Source: Bacillota bacterium
Lineage (GTDB): Bacteria > Bacillota > Clostridia > Acetivibrionales > DSM-1351
Reading direction: 5' to 3'
NCBI GenBank assembly: GCA_023398105.1
Contig: JAEWST010000118.1
Location: 1 to 64,000 of the forward strand
DNA length: 64,000 nt
Below the pieces are notes generated by a model that saw nothing but the letters and a program-made list of their open reading frames with translations, was not told where the DNA came from and searched no databases. Made by a program: the position numbers and the translations under genes. This document shows, piece after piece, positions 1 through 8,436 of the stretch (positions are counted from its first letter, which is position 1; each line of letters starts with the position of its first letter).

Positions 1-112
1 ACTGCGCCCTCAGTGGTCCATTTGATGTACTGCGTTCTGCGAGGCTCTCAGCTTTCCTCACTCTCTGTAAGTGCACGTTTCATCGTTATCTCCACTTCAA
101 CGGTTTAAAGGG
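1..112 (-). promoter_or_regulatory. T-box leader, 5' part (Stem I), truncated by window edge
   Basis: Read on the minus strand this stretch has the hallmarks of T-box Stem I: an AGAGAG segment, then a stem made of GAGG and CCTC around AAAGCTGAGAG, then a specifier region reading AAATGGACCACTGAG. A T-box senses uncharged tRNA and controls a downstream aminoacyl-tRNA synthetase or amino-acid gene. That gene and the antiterminator (with its TGGNACCGCG motif) would lie left of base 1. If TGG followed by A is the specifier codon, the cognate tRNA is Trp; this choice is tentative because the loop cannot be folded by eye with certainty. Confidence 0.7.
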
Positions 113-131
113 CAGATATTCAATTAACCAT

Positions 132-161
132 ATAATAACATCTTATATATGTTGCTGTCAA
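132..161 (-). promoter_or_regulatory. Sigma-A-type promoter for the T-box transcript
   Basis: On the minus strand a consensus TTGACA (156-161) is followed after 18 bases by TATTAT (132-137). It lies just upstream of the T-box leader and points the same way, so it is probably the promoter of that transcript. Confidence 0.6.
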
Positions 162-254
162 TACAAATGTTTTACATTTATAACCAACAATTCAATTTAT
201 ATTCTTATAGCTGTGATTTGCTTTAGAATTTAATGGTATAGGTATATATTATAT

Positions 255-875
255 TTATAAAATTATCTGGTAAATACCAACTAATAATAATATTAGACCA
301 GATATAAGAGTTGCTCTGTCGCCAAGAAGCTGTGTGGCATAGCGTTTTCCAATTAATGCACCAAAAGATATTGTAAAAAGACTGAGAACTGTTACAGCTG
401 CTGTGAGAACTAATATATTAACACCTACCATTCCAGCACCAAAACCTGTTCCTAAGCAATTTAAAGCTAGAGCAATACCAAGTAAAATGGATTCCTTTAA
501 AGAGATGTCCCCTGAATAATCCCTATCTGCAACACTTGGGTCATTCATTACTGCCCTTATATTGTCAATATACACATAACTACTTTCTTGAATTTTTTTA
601 GTTTTTATTCTTGTATGTATATAACTTATAATTGTGTAAATACCCATGATACTTACAATAGAACCACCAATGACATTTCCTAAGTGATTTGGAATATAGT
701 TATTAAACAAATTGCCAAAAAAACTAGAAATAAATGTGGCAAATCCTGAAAAAAGTGCTATAGCAAGATTTGACTTTGGCGGTACACTAATTTTTTTAGC
801 ACCATAAGCCAACCCAATTGCCATGTTGTCAAGATTTGGAGCTAAACATAGTAAGAGTATGGATATAATATGCAC
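255..875 (-). CDS. ytaF: Sporulation membrane protein YtaF
   Basis: A 206-residue integral membrane protein. It begins with an LCLAPNLDNMAIGLAYG segment and has about six hydrophobic segments split into two halves by a charged loop (roughly residues 85-125). This layout and the Asp-containing helices match the YtaF/MntP-like family. YtaF is required for sporulation in Bacillus and may move a cation, but its substrate is not established. The start is GTG, chosen because a GAGGTGA ribosome site lies 7 to 8 bases upstream. It stands alone on the minus strand and points towards the T-box promoter. The family call is strong; the molecular role is unknown. Confidence 0.85.
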   Translation of the reverse strand: MHIISILLLCLAPNLDNMAIGLAYGAKKISVPPKSNLAIALFSGFATFISSFFGNLFNNYIPNHLGNVIGGSIVSIMGIYTIISYIHTRIKTKKIQESSYVYIDNIRAVMNDPSVADRDYSGDISLKESILLGIALALNCLGTGFGAGMVGVNILVLTAAVTVLSLFTISFGALIGKRYATQLLGDRATLISGLILLLVGIYQIIL

Positions 876-1030
876 TAATGAATCACCTCACTAGGCAGTA
901 TACTTAAATGGGGGATTATTAGTGCATGTCTGATTTGAAAAGTTTATGTTCGGTCACTGAAGGTAATAGAAGTTATATAGAAAAGTTGTATACAAACACT
1001 ATAGACCAATATTCAACACTATATCAGTCT

Positions 1031-1125
1031 ATAACGAGGCAAGAAAAGGGGGGGTAACGCTTTGATTTTCAGGCGGGGAGAGTATCTTCCGCCGCACTTA
1101 AGAACCGCTGATGTAAGGGGCTTGG
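1031..1125 (+). repeat. R1 dispersed element, copy a (degenerate)
   Basis: Begins ATAACGAGGCAAGAAAA like the other R1 copies and contains the TTTTCAGGCGG and CCGCTGATGTAA blocks, but the central CACTTCTATAAGTGG hairpin is lost and replaced by a G-run. No clear CGTTATAA right end. It lies in the ytaF-DUF1836 gap. Confidence 0.75.
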
Positions 1126-1141
1126 TATGTTAGCTAGAAAA

Positions 1142-1741
1142 TTACTTGTTTTTATCCTTATCAGATGTTTTCAATTGGTCTTTTTTCTTGTTTAGTGTAT
1201 CTAGAATCTTTTCTGCTGCTATTCTATGGGCATTTGCCTCACTTGTAAGTTGTAAGGCAAAGAGTCTTAGAGCTGTTTCATAATTTTCCTCATTTATTTC
1301 GTTTATAGCTGATGAAAGCTTGTCAGAAACCTTGCTAAAGGCTTCATCCTGTAGATTAGCCAGGTTTTCAAAAAAGACTTGGTACTTTTGTTCGTTTTCA
1401 AATTCACTCAGAGATTCTGCGATTAGCGGAATTGGTAAAATAGGCTTTAGCATTGACATAATATAAAGTGTTACCAAATGAACCTTGTCGTATTTTTTAT
1501 TTATAGGACGTTTAAGGTAGCCTTCTTTTACATAGTTATTTACCATACTTGAAGTAATAATTTTGCCTTTGTCATCACTGTCATTAAAAATGTCTAAAAG
1601 CCTCTCCAAATAGGTAACAACTTGATCCATATACAAATCAATACTGGGAAAGCTTGACCAGGACTCTGTTTTATAAGAACTCAGGGCATTAGAAAAATCA
1701 CTAAGTTCCTGTGTTATAGAATTTAATTTATCCGTACTCAA
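1142..1741 (-). CDS. DUF1836 domain protein (MerR-like HTH regulator)
   Basis: A 199-residue soluble protein. Residues about 25-130 match the DUF1836 pattern: a helix-turn-helix-like segment (ITSSMVNNYVKEGYL, about residues 62-76) followed by RPINKKYDKVHLVTLYIM. Members are presumed DNA-binding regulators of unknown target, seen in Bacillus (YkrK-like) and Clostridia. The C-terminus (about 170-199) is highly charged and Lys-rich, probably disordered. The start is TTG behind an AGGAGG site 7 bases upstream. The neighbouring gene (SGNH hydrolase) is divergent, so the 318-base gap between them probably holds both promoters. Family call from remembered pattern; function unknown. Confidence 0.7.
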   Translation of the reverse strand: MSTDKLNSITQELSDFSNALSSYKTESWSSFPSIDLYMDQVVTYLERLLDIFNDSDDKGKIITSSMVNNYVKEGYLKRPINKKYDKVHLVTLYIMSMLKPILPIPLIAESLSEFENEQKYQVFFENLANLQDEAFSKVSDKLSSAINEINEENYETALRLFALQLTSEANAHRIAAEKILDTLNKKKDQLKTSDKDKNK

Positions 1742-1875
1742 TAGATACCTCCTGTTTAATAGTTGCTCAATTTGAAATTATGAAATATAGTTAAAATAAA
1801 AGCAGATCTATGAAATCTATTTTATTAGAATTATATCATAATACGACTTTATTACAATATAATTAAAAAAACCAC

Positions 1876-1904
1876 TTGACAAACAATATAATAATATATA
1901 ATCT
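1876..1904 (+). promoter_or_regulatory. Possible promoter upstream of the SGNH hydrolase
   Basis: TTGACA at 1876-1881 is followed by TATAAT at 1897-1902 (15-base spacing) or TAATCT at 1899-1904 (17-base spacing). The gene starts at 2060, so the leader would be about 150 bases; no known regulatory element is visible in it. Confidence 0.4.
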
Positions 1905-2059
1905 AGTAATAGAAACTATGTGATGTGATTTCTGTGACACGATGAATTGAAAAACTAAATAATAATAATGAAAAGCAGAGATGGAAATACTAATTATAGA
2001 AGATATATTAAAACGAAAATAATATGATTTTTAAATTGATTATACGGAAGGTGATATTT

Positions 2060-2752
2060 ATGGATCATTTAGAAGATAAAAACATTACAATATGGGGTGA
2101 CTCTATTTTAAAAGGAATTATTTTAGATGAGCAGAATGGGAAATACAGAGTTATGGAAAATAATTGTATAAGCAATTTTGCAGAGATGACAGGTTGTTCT
2201 ATAAAAAATTACGCTCATTTCGGAATGACAGCGGTAAGAGCACTTAAAAAAATAACTACACTTATAGATAAGCAACCGCCAAAAAGAGATGATATAGTCA
2301 TTATTGAGTTTGGTGGAAATGATTGTGATTACAATTGGAGTGGGATATCTGACGCACCAGATGCTATACATCAACCTAAGACAACTATTGAAGATTTTAA
2401 AGCTTCTCTGCAAAATATGATAGATATGTTTAAGAAAAAAGGAGTAACTCCTATTTTGATGAATTTACCTCCTTTGGAACCAGAACGATATTTTAACTGG
2501 ATTTCTAGAGGACTAAACAAAGAAAATATACTACATTGGCTTGGTGATGTGGCAAAGATATATCGTTGGCAGGAGGCATATAACAATGCTGCTGAGTGGA
2601 TTGCTCGTCAGAATAACTGCCGAGTTTTAAATGTAAGGGAGAGATTTCTGATAAGCAATAATTATAGTGCTCATTTCTGTGCAGATGGTATTCATCCTAA
2701 TGAATACGGACATAAAAAAATACTGGAATCGCTGTTGGCGTTTTCGTTTTAG
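2060..2752 (+). CDS. SGNH/GDSL-type hydrolase
   Basis: A 230-residue protein without a signal peptide, so probably cytoplasmic. It carries the SGNH blocks in order: WGDSILKG (catalytic Ser15), the block II Gly in HFGMTAVR, FGGND (about residues 85-89, oxyanion Asn), and DGIHPN (Asp209 and His212). The family hydrolyses esters (acyl, acetyl or lysophospholipid); the substrate cannot be read from the sequence. An upstream in-frame ATG at 2024 exists, but GGAAGGTGA sits directly before the ATG at 2060, so the latter is chosen. It is monocistronic and followed by a strong terminator. Confidence 0.85.
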   Translation: MDHLEDKNITIWGDSILKGIILDEQNGKYRVMENNCISNFAEMTGCSIKNYAHFGMTAVRALKKITTLIDKQPPKRDDIVIIEFGGNDCDYNWSGISDAPDAIHQPKTTIEDFKASLQNMIDMFKKKGVTPILMNLPPLEPERYFNWISRGLNKENILHWLGDVAKIYRWQEAYNNAAEWIARQNNCRVLNVRERFLISNNYSAHFCADGIHPNEYGHKKILESLLAFSF

Positions 2753-2847
2753 CCAAGCCATTTCTGTCAAGGAAATGAACATTTTCACTTTGCTTTTTGT
2801 AAAAGTGACATAGATATATTTATAATAGCTAAATCACGAGTATAAAT

Positions 2848-2888
2848 AAACTACCCAGATTATTAAAAACAATTTGGGTAGTTTTTAT
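2848..2888. terminator. Bidirectional terminator
   Basis: AAACTACCCA (2848-2857) pairs with TGGGTAGTTT (2874-2883) and is followed by T-rich sequence; an A-run precedes the first arm, so it can also serve the convergent TPR gene. Confidence 0.75.
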
Positions 2889-2920
2889 TATATTTACCGA
2901 TTAAACTGGAGTAAGCACAC

Positions 2921-3664
2921 CTACTCCAGTTCTTTTAATTTATTCTCTATATCCTCCGCTGTAATTGCAGACAAATAATTAGGCTTGTACTGCATAGCTT
3001 TGTTAAGATAATCAATACACTTTTCTGTATCTCCTATTTTCTCAAATACAAGTGCGTAATCATAGAAAGCTTCGGGAAATTTTGGGTTTAAAGCCATAAG
3101 TTCCTTAAAGACTTTATCTGCATTTTCAAGCTCATCAAGCAGGTAATAGGTTTCACCTAAATTGTCTAGTATTATTCCGTTTGTGCTGTTGTAGTCATAT
3201 GCCTCTAGATTGAATTCCAGTGCCTTGTCTAGATTTCCGCTCAGATTATAAAGATAACCGAGACTGCCATAGATATTAGAGTTTTTATAGCTAGCTATAA
3301 CTTTTTCAAGCAGAGAAATTGCCTTGTCAATTTGTCCTTTTTTCCACAATGCAAGAGCATAATTTGCCTGAAGATCAAATTTTTCATTATCTGACAGCTT
3401 TGAAGAATTGAATTGCTCTGTAAATATACTCATGGCTTCCTCAAGCCTTCCGTGCTTTAACAGCATATAGCCATAGGTTGATACTACAGATGCTTTAGCA
3501 CTGCCTGTTTTGTATGCTTTACCGAGTAAGTCTAGTACTTCCTGAGTATTTCCTTTTTGAAATGCAAGATTAGCTTTAATTACATATATTTGTGCTGAAA
3601 TTTTACCAAATATCATCGTAATGTCCATGTCTGCATATAATAATAATTGACATGGACTTAACAC
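2921..3664 (-). CDS. Tetratricopeptide-repeat protein
   Basis: About 247 residues, made largely of TPR units (for example DKAISLLEKVIASYKNSNIYG, split by positions 120-170, then DKALEFNLEAYDYN and NADKVFKELMALNPKFPEAFYDYA). TPR proteins are protein-interaction scaffolds; no enzymatic domain is seen. The N-terminus is a puzzle. The AGGAGG site overlaps the in-frame GTG start at 3664. The well-spaced ATG at 3650 (8 bases after it) is in another frame and would give MSIII before a shift. The next in-frame ATG is codon 13 (3628). Either GTG is used with poor spacing or a one-base indel has hit the start. The C-terminal repeats are secure, the start is not. Confidence 0.75.
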   Translation of the reverse strand: MLSPCQLLLYADMDITMIFGKISAQIYVIKANLAFQKGNTQEVLDLLGKAYKTGSAKASVVSTYGYMLLKHGRLEEAMSIFTEQFNSSKLSDNEKFDLQANYALALWKKGQIDKAISLLEKVIASYKNSNIYGSLGYLYNLSGNLDKALEFNLEAYDYNSTNGIILDNLGETYYLLDELENADKVFKELMALNPKFPEAFYDYALVFEKIGDTEKCIDYLNKAMQYKPNYLSAITAEDIENKLKELE

Positions 3665-3992
3665 CTCCTATGTATGTTTTAAACTCAAAAATTATAGTTA
3701 AATAAATTTGCCTACTCTGTCTATCCTAATATCCTTGAATATTACCTTTAATATATACAAATATGTTATTGGGACTATATTGAGTTTTTGCCAAAATAAT
3801 TGACTTTTTTCATTTCTTGCTTAACATTTAGAATCAAAGGAATACCATCACTTTATTTTATCAAATAATTTTCATTAAATAAATAGGGTTGTCTTTGTAT
3901 TAGATATTACTGCTAAAAATTATTTTTAATTAATTAGGTAATTTGCTATAATGATACAAGCTACAAATTCTAAAAAGAGGAGAATTTTTTAG
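3665..3992. other. Divergent intergenic region, no recognised element
   Basis: AT-rich DNA between the divergent TPR and nucleoid-protein genes. It must hold both promoters; no repeat copy or RNA structure is recognised. Confidence 0.5.
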
Positions 3993-5009
3993 ATGGAATA
4001 TAGTATTCAAATAAAAACTGCTGTTTTACATATTTTAGATACATCCATAAATCTTCCGCTGCTTTCCAATAATGAACTTTATATTGATGGAGAAATATCT
4101 GAGTTTTTAGATAAGCATATAAATAAAGTATTAGATGACACAAATTTAAAGAAAGCTAGGTTTATTGGAGACTCAAATATTTCAAGAGATTTGTGCCAAG
4201 CAATTAGTGCAGATGAAAATAATTTTACTGAGGCCAGCAAAGAATTAGCAAGTGCTATTTTTGATATAATGATAAAAAATGTTGATATTATTCCAGGTGA
4301 TTTAATATGCTGTTTGCTGGATATTAATAATGAACGGCATTATGGGGTGCTAAAGTTAAACTATAAAACTGGATTTACTCACTACGTAAATCAAGCTGAA
4401 GATGGAACAACAAACTCAATTATTAGACACAAAACATTGCTGCCAGCTGAAGGACAGAAGGTAGATGAGGCGGCATTAATAAACTTGGAAACTGGCGAGA
4501 TTAGGCTTATAGAGAAAGCCTTTGAAATCAATGGTGCCAAGGAATTTTATCTTTCAAAATATTTGCTGAAATGTACCACTGATTTATCAGACAATGAGAA
4601 AATGAAAATTATTGACAAAGTAACTAAAAAAATAAACAAAAAATATTACGATGAAGATTTTGAAAAGGTGGCTAAGCTTAAAAATGTTGTCTCACAGAAT
4701 ATTGAAGACAACAACAAAGTAAGCGTAGAGAAAATAGCAGAGGAAATGTTTGAGACCAATTTAGAGGTTCGTGAAGAATACCTTCAAGAAATTCAGAAGG
4801 CTGGAATTACGGAAGAGGCAATACAGATTCCTCAAAAAATAGCTGAGAAGAAATTTAAAACTCATAAAATAAAGACTGATACAGGAATAGAAATAAATTT
4901 CCCGCTTAGTTATTATGATAATAGCGATATGATTGAGTTTTCAAATAATCCAGATGGTTCTATTTCAATTATTATTAAAAATGTCAGCAAAATAATTAAC
5001 AAGCAATAG
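3993..5009 (+). CDS. 37-kDa nucleoid-associated protein (NdpA/YejK-like)
   Basis: 338 residues, soluble and charged. It follows the NA37 family layout: an N-terminal IxxAVLHILD segment, ELASAIFDIMIKN around residue 83, then GDLICCLLDINNERHYGVLKLNYKTGF (around 103-129, key residues in the GVLKL strand) and EAALINLETGEIRLIEKAF. Homologues bind the nucleoid in Enterobacteria; in Firmicutes they are common but poorly studied. The start has an AAGAGGAGAA site. It is a single-gene unit followed by an R4-like fragment and an R1 copy. Confidence 0.8.
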   Translation: MEYSIQIKTAVLHILDTSINLPLLSNNELYIDGEISEFLDKHINKVLDDTNLKKARFIGDSNISRDLCQAISADENNFTEASKELASAIFDIMIKNVDIIPGDLICCLLDINNERHYGVLKLNYKTGFTHYVNQAEDGTTNSIIRHKTLLPAEGQKVDEAALINLETGEIRLIEKAFEINGAKEFYLSKYLLKCTTDLSDNEKMKIIDKVTKKINKKYYDEDFEKVAKLKNVVSQNIEDNNKVSVEKIAEEMFETNLEVREEYLQEIQKAGITEEAIQIPQKIAEKKFKTHKIKTDTGIEINFPLSYYDNSDMIEFSNNPDGSISIIIKNVSKIINKQ

Positions 5010-5067
5010 ATAAATGTTTGAGACAGCTAATAGCCTTGTGAAGCAAATTTTTTAAGCGAATTATGTT

Positions 5068-5170
5068 TATTACGAGGCAAGAAAATGTCCCCACTTCTAT
5101 AAGTGGAGGGTACCGCTTGGGTTTTCAAGCTGTGATAATATCCCAGCCTCGTTGAAGCTAGGCGTTATAA
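5068..5170 (+). repeat. R1 dispersed element, copy b (103 bp)
   Basis: Starts TTATTACGAGGCAAG (one base off the usual end), contains CCACTTCTATAAGTGG, a CAGCCTCG segment able to pair with the left CGAGGC, and ends AGGCGTTATAA. It lies between two convergent genes. The preceding 50 bases resemble part of an R4 copy. Confidence 0.85.
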
Positions 5171-5211
5171 GCTGGCTTCAAACAGTTGGGGTTGATTATA
5201 TACTATGAGTA

Positions 5212-6594
5212 TTATTTTAATTTTGCCATAATACTCATAGTGTTTTTATAGGACTGTTTTACAAACGCTTTATTTCTATTTGTTATATAAGGTTCATTAA
5301 TATCTGTATCAGGGATAGGAATTATCTTAAATACTGGTCTATTGTTAACATAGCTCTTATTAACCCAGGTTGGAACATACTCTGCATTACTTATTATAAC
5401 GCCGCCCTTTGGGTCTTTTTCAAGCTTCAGTTGGACAATCACGCCATCTTCTGTATATATCTTGTTTGCTCTCTTAGCTTTATCCGCTCGCCTATAGCCA
5501 GAAATAAAATTGCCCATAGAATATATAACAAATTTATTTTTGCCATTGACCTTTACTATTTCTGATTTCTGAATGACGTGTGGATGTGAACCTAGTATTA
5601 TATCAGCACCCCAAGTCAGCATCTTTTTGGAAAGGGAGGTCTGCGAGGTGTTTGGTGTCCTTTGGTATTCAGTTCCCCAATGTATAATGACCATTACCGC
5701 ATCAGTACCTTGAGCTTTAACAGTCCCTATATCTTTCTTAATTTGAGTTTCATTTATAGCACTTAAATAAGTGCTCTTTTGTTTTGTATTAAGCCTTGCT
5801 TCATTACCATTAAAAGCATATGAGTAAGATAGTATACTTACCTTGATGCCATTTATTTCTTTTGTTATATACTTGTTTTTTCCATCAATAGAACTACCTA
5901 CATTTATCATTTTATTTTCAGTTATCATTTTTATTGTTCTAGTTAAACCATTTATGCCTCTATCAAGACAATGATTATTTGATGTAGATAAAACATCAAA
6001 ACCAGCATTTGAAAGTGCCGTCAATATTGCATCAGGAGTATTGAATCTTGGAAAACTTGTATAACCTGAACTAGGGCCTGCAGTTACTGTTTCAAAATTA
6101 CCTATTGTCAAGTCTGACTTTGTCAGGTAGGGTGAAACATACTCTAAAAAGCCATTGAAATCATAGGCTTTTGTCTTTGGGTTATAGGCATTATTCAGGT
6201 TTGCTTGATGAGCCATTATATCGCCCACTGCCGATATTGTAATTGACGGAGCAATAGCAACTTCTTCCTGTGGGGGTGATACCTTTTGTGGTTGTTTAGT
6301 TGCGTCATCAGCAGAGGTTAGTTCTTTTGAAGAACTAGATGGGTTAGTACCTGAATTAGAAATACCCGATGAGGCTGCTGCAGATAAATTAACGGTTGCA
6401 TTATAAATTGTATTAGTAGACGGCGATACTTTATTTGTAGTGTCAGAATTAACAAGCTCATTAGACCCTGAGTAAAAATTTTTGGAATTTAATTCTATGC
6501 TATCCTGCATTATAAACGTAACTATGACTAGAAGACAGCACATAATACTAAGCACTATAAATGTATGTAGAAAAATACGTTTGTTAGTTTTCAT
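5212..6594 (-). CDS. CapA-family (PGA_cap) metallophosphatase-like secreted protein
   Basis: 460 residues. A single N-terminal membrane segment (about 9-30) is followed by a Ser/Thr/Asn-rich linker to about 115 and then a CapA/PgsA domain. Its motifs are SAVGDIMAHQ, GNFETVTAG, LSTSNNHCLDRG, IIHWGTEY, GADIILGSHPHVIQ and YSMGNFISG, which carry the Asp/His/Asn metal ligands of the calcineurin-like fold. Members act in poly-gamma-glutamate or capsule export, but no pgsB/pgsC homologue is nearby, so here it is only an exported metallophosphatase-like protein. The start ATG follows GGAATGGGAAG. Monocistronic. Confidence 0.85.
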   Translation of the reverse strand: MKTNKRIFLHTFIVLSIMCCLLVIVTFIMQDSIELNSKNFYSGSNELVNSDTTNKVSPSTNTIYNATVNLSAAASSGISNSGTNPSSSSKELTSADDATKQPQKVSPPQEEVAIAPSITISAVGDIMAHQANLNNAYNPKTKAYDFNGFLEYVSPYLTKSDLTIGNFETVTAGPSSGYTSFPRFNTPDAILTALSNAGFDVLSTSNNHCLDRGINGLTRTIKMITENKMINVGSSIDGKNKYITKEINGIKVSILSYSYAFNGNEARLNTKQKSTYLSAINETQIKKDIGTVKAQGTDAVMVIIHWGTEYQRTPNTSQTSLSKKMLTWGADIILGSHPHVIQKSEIVKVNGKNKFVIYSMGNFISGYRRADKAKRANKIYTEDGVIVQLKLEKDPKGGVIISNAEYVPTWVNKSYVNNRPVFKIIPIPDTDINEPYITNRNKAFVKQSYKNTMSIMAKLK

Positions 6595-6956
6595 ATTTGC
6601 TTCCCATTCCTTTTCTATATAAGCTTAAATAATCTTCAGCTATGCTTTATTAGTCAATTAGTAGCGGATGAAAATTAAACACTAACCGATATACATACTT
6701 CAGCAAAAAATATTGATATAGTGATAGTATGCTTATAATTTGCAAATATATCTCGATTCTTTCTAGCTAACCTCCACATTTGACACAAAAATAATAAAAG
6801 CATCAGCTATATATAATAAAATCATATAAAACCGAAGACCAATATATACTATATCATATATTAGGATAATACTGGTACAAAAATTAAGACATGCATCAAA
6901 AATTAATATTTCTGAAATATTCGAGAGAAGAAATTACTACATTATAAGTTGCTAAA

Positions 6957-7052
6957 TCAACTTTCGCACATAAAAATTCTATCGGTGAGGTGGTCTTATA
7001 AATAATACTCAACTTTCCAAGTCTGAACACCGATAGACTTTTCATATAACTA
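6957..7052. repeat. R2 MITE-like element, copy a
   Basis: Left end CAACTTTCGCACATAAAAA then CTATCGGTG; right end CACCGATAGACTTTTCATAT. The two ends are inverted repeats around a short centre. It sits in the 640-base gap before the HD-GYP gene; the rest of that gap (6595-6956) is AT-rich with no recognised feature. Confidence 0.7.
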
Positions 7053-7236
7053 AATTAAAATTGTTATATTTTTTTATGGTAAGGAGTACAAGAATTTGGT
7101 TAAAAATATTGTAAGTGAATATCGTAATATGGTAGAATTTAATAGTAATATATATATACTCGGAATAGTTATGCGATAAAAAATGACAGTATGCGACAGC
7201 CCGGAAATATATTGCTTGGTGAAGAAGAGGAGAATA

Positions 7237-8412
7237 ATGGACATATTTACGTGCGTTAACACCAATATAATATTAATAATTACATTATTTTTAGTGACTG
7301 GGATTTTTCTGGTAATTATATGGCATTACACAAAAAAACTTGCAAAGATGGAGAAAATTAATATAGCAGGTATAAATATTTCATCAGGAGCACAACAAAA
7401 GTTGATTCAGAGAATCATGGAGGTTGCAAAGCAACAGGTACATGCAGAATCTTGTTCGCTTTATTTTGTTAATGATGAGACTAAAGAATTATATTTTGGA
7501 GTTGCCCTTGGAGAAAAGGGTTCTTTGATTAAAGAACTGCGATTTAAGATTGATGACAGCTTTATTGCTGGATGGGTAGCTACGTATAAGAAAACATTGA
7601 ATATCAAGGATGTAAATAAGGATAAACGCTTTAAAAATCGAAATGTTGCGAAAAATTTTGGACTTAATGAAAAATCTTTTCTTACAATGCCTATAATTTT
7701 TGGTGGCAAATTAGTTGCAGTACTGCAGATGATAAACAAAATAAATGGCGGACATTTTAGCAAAACCGATGAGGATACAATGGAGCTACTTATCGATACA
7801 CAAATTGCTCCAAATCTTGAAAAAGCAAAAGTCTATAGTTATATGCAAGAACTATTTAACGATTCAATTCAAACAATTGCAAATGCCATTGATGCTAGAG
7901 ACGAATATACACAGGGACACTGTATGAGAGTGGCAGAATATTCTATGATGATTGGAAAAGAACTTGGCTTAGATGGAGAGGATCTTGTAAGCCTTCGCTA
8001 TTCTGCTGTATTACATGATGTTGGAAAAATAGGCATCAAAGATAGCATTCTAAATAGCAAACAAAAGCTAACAGAAGAAGAATTTGAAGAAATGAAAAGC
8101 CATGTAATTAAGGGAACTAAGATTTTAGAGCAGATAGGAAAAACAAATCCAGACATAGTATATGGCGTTAAATATCATCATGAAAGATATGATGGAAAAG
8201 GTTATTGTGAAGGTTTGTATGGAGATGAAATTCCACTATTTGCAAGGATTATTGCTGTTGCAGATACCTTTGATGCGATGACAAGCAATAGACCTTATAG
8301 AAAAGAGTTTCCTCAGGAGGCTGCTGTGGCTGAACTAATACGGGGTGCAGGTACCCAATATGACAAAAAAGTAGTTGATGCATTTGTCAGATGTTTTGAT
8401 GGTCAGAGCTAA
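7237..8412 (+). CDS. Membrane-anchored GAF / HD-GYP cyclic-di-GMP phosphodiesterase
   Basis: 391 residues: an N-terminal membrane helix (about 9-30), a GAF domain (about 52-195) and an HD-GYP domain (about 205-390). HD-GYP enzymes linearise and degrade cyclic di-GMP. The HDVGK metal motif (His260, Asp261) and HHERYDG (314-320) are present. The GYP signature reads GYC (322-324): the Pro is replaced by Cys, while the following IPLFARIIAVADTFDAMT segment is normal. An in-frame ATG at 7183 has no ribosome site; the ATG at 7237 has AGAGGAG. It leads a three-gene unit with 24-base gaps, so its second-messenger function is linked to the cyclase downstream. GAF ligand unknown. Confidence 0.9.
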   Translation: MDIFTCVNTNIILIITLFLVTGIFLVIIWHYTKKLAKMEKINIAGINISSGAQQKLIQRIMEVAKQQVHAESCSLYFVNDETKELYFGVALGEKGSLIKELRFKIDDSFIAGWVATYKKTLNIKDVNKDKRFKNRNVAKNFGLNEKSFLTMPIIFGGKLVAVLQMINKINGGHFSKTDEDTMELLIDTQIAPNLEKAKVYSYMQELFNDSIQTIANAIDARDEYTQGHCMRVAEYSMMIGKELGLDGEDLVSLRYSAVLHDVGKIGIKDSILNSKQKLTEEEFEEMKSHVIKGTKILEQIGKTNPDIVYGVKYHHERYDGKGYCEGLYGDEIPLFARIIAVADTFDAMTSNRPYRKEFPQEAAVAELIRGAGTQYDKKVVDAFVRCFDGQS

Positions 8413-8436
8413 TAAAGATATTATAAAGGGGACAAT

